A program made the translations under genes and the position numbers. A stretch of 32,796 nt of DNA from JBBPYR01 sp038199755 (lineage in GTDB: Bacteria > Chloroflexota > Ktedonobacteria > Ktedonobacterales > Ktedonobacteraceae), in the NCBI GenBank assembly GCA_038199755.1, contig JBBPYR010000003.1:1-32796 (forward strand). Reading direction: 5' to 3'. Below, one piece after another: positions 32,476 through 32,796 of this stretch. Positions within the stretch are counted from its first letter, which is position 1; each line of letters opens with the position of its first letter. The notes under the pieces were generated by a model. That model searched no databases. It had not been told where the DNA came from and saw nothing but the letters and a program-made list of their open reading frames with translations.

Positions 32476-32796
32476 TTAGCCGCCAAGCGTCGCGACGAGA
32501 ATGGCTTTGATGGTGTGCAGGCGATTTTCGGCCTGGTCAAAGACAACCGACGCCTTCGACTCGAAGACCTCTTCGGTCACTTCCAGGGCGCGTAAGCCAT
32601 ATTTCTCGTAAATCTCCTTGCCCAACTTCGTCTCGGTATTGTAGAGCGCGGGCAGGCAGTGCAAGAATTTTGTGGCGGGATTCTGGGTCATCGCCATCAC
32701 CTGATCGTTCACCTGATAGGGCAACATTTGCTTGATGCGCTCGCTCCATAGCTCAGTCCCCTGCCCCATGGAAACCCAGACATCTGTGTAGAGAAA
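32476..32796 (-). CDS. argF: Ornithine carbamoyltransferase, C-terminal end (gene runs off the window)
   Basis: The minus-strand frame is open from the window edge and covers the last 106 residues. FLYTDVWVSMGQG is the conserved TDVWxSMG block of the ornithine-binding domain. ATKFLHCLPALYNTETKLGK carries the HCLP motif, whose Cys contacts ornithine. EVFESKASVVFDQAENRLHT is the usual end of the enzyme. It makes citrulline from ornithine and carbamoyl phosphate in the cytoplasm. The FHN that normally follows HCLPA is LYN here. The N-terminal carbamoyl-phosphate domain lies outside. Whether it is the biosynthetic or catabolic type cannot be decided; argF is the generic symbol. Confidence 0.9.
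   Translation of the reverse strand, partial: FLYTDVWVSMGQGTELWSERIKQMLPYQVNDQVMAMTQNPATKFLHCLPALYNTETKLGKEIYEKYGLRALEVTEEVFESKASVVFDQAENRLHTIKAILVATLGG

Overview
The window looks like chromosome of a filamentous, spore-forming soil Chloroflexota of the class Ktedonobacteria. This is inferred, not proven. The reasons are the mixed moderate-GC composition, the many decayed insertion sequences of several families, a protein kinase/WD40 relic, duplicated GH15 glucoamylase-like enzymes, and small conserved proteins whose style I associate with Ktedonobacteria. No rRNA, tRNA or CRISPR array was recognised.

Layout. 1-1540: a dodecin, then relics (an ISL3-type transposase tail, a histidine-kinase ATPase end, a mycoredoxin with an internal deletion). 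1574-5603: a GH15 enzyme on the minus strand, an IS256-type relic, a Nudix hydrolase, and a CPBP membrane protease. 5896-9553: a coupled DUF1214/DUF1254 pair next to an IS21 istA relic, a DUF2254 membrane protein, and a hypothetical gene. 9664-12590: a promoter with a two-gene unit (14-TM drug exporter plus cytidylate-kinase-like protein), then an AT-rich lipoprotein gene. 12800-17160: carbohydrate genes, namely a GH30 relic, an intact GH51 arabinofuranosidase, a possible IS200/IS605 right end, and a second GH15 enzyme. 17313-22455: a broken kinase/WD40 gene, a cydD-like ABC exporter half without cydC, a large DDE transposase, another transposase tail, and hairpin repeats.

22456-26167 is a membrane formate-dehydrogenase-like operon (catalytic subunit, four-cluster Fe-S subunit, NrfD anchor). 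Its catalytic subunit lacks the whole N-terminal part that carries the Fe-S cluster and the active-site Cys/Sec, so the complex is unlikely to work as encoded here. A 26-bp perfect inverted repeat sits between the Fe-S and NrfD genes.

26240-29406 is a compact candidate catabolic module. A GntR/FCD regulator preceded by a 30-bp perfect palindrome faces a TfdB-like phenol hydroxylase and a SnoaL-like protein, whose upstream region holds a related shorter palindrome. 29441-29619 holds an isolated long hairpin and a cluster of five DnaA-box-like sequences. A conserved single-pass membrane protein, a Tat-exported multicopper oxidase and the C-terminal end of ornithine carbamoyltransferase close the window.

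The intact genes suggest polysaccharide degradation and oxidation of aromatic compounds. The most striking unexplained signals are the regulatory and repeat structures: the paired palindromes of the GntR module, the operon-internal hairpin, the DnaA-box cluster, and the 83-bp hairpin element at 22135-22217.
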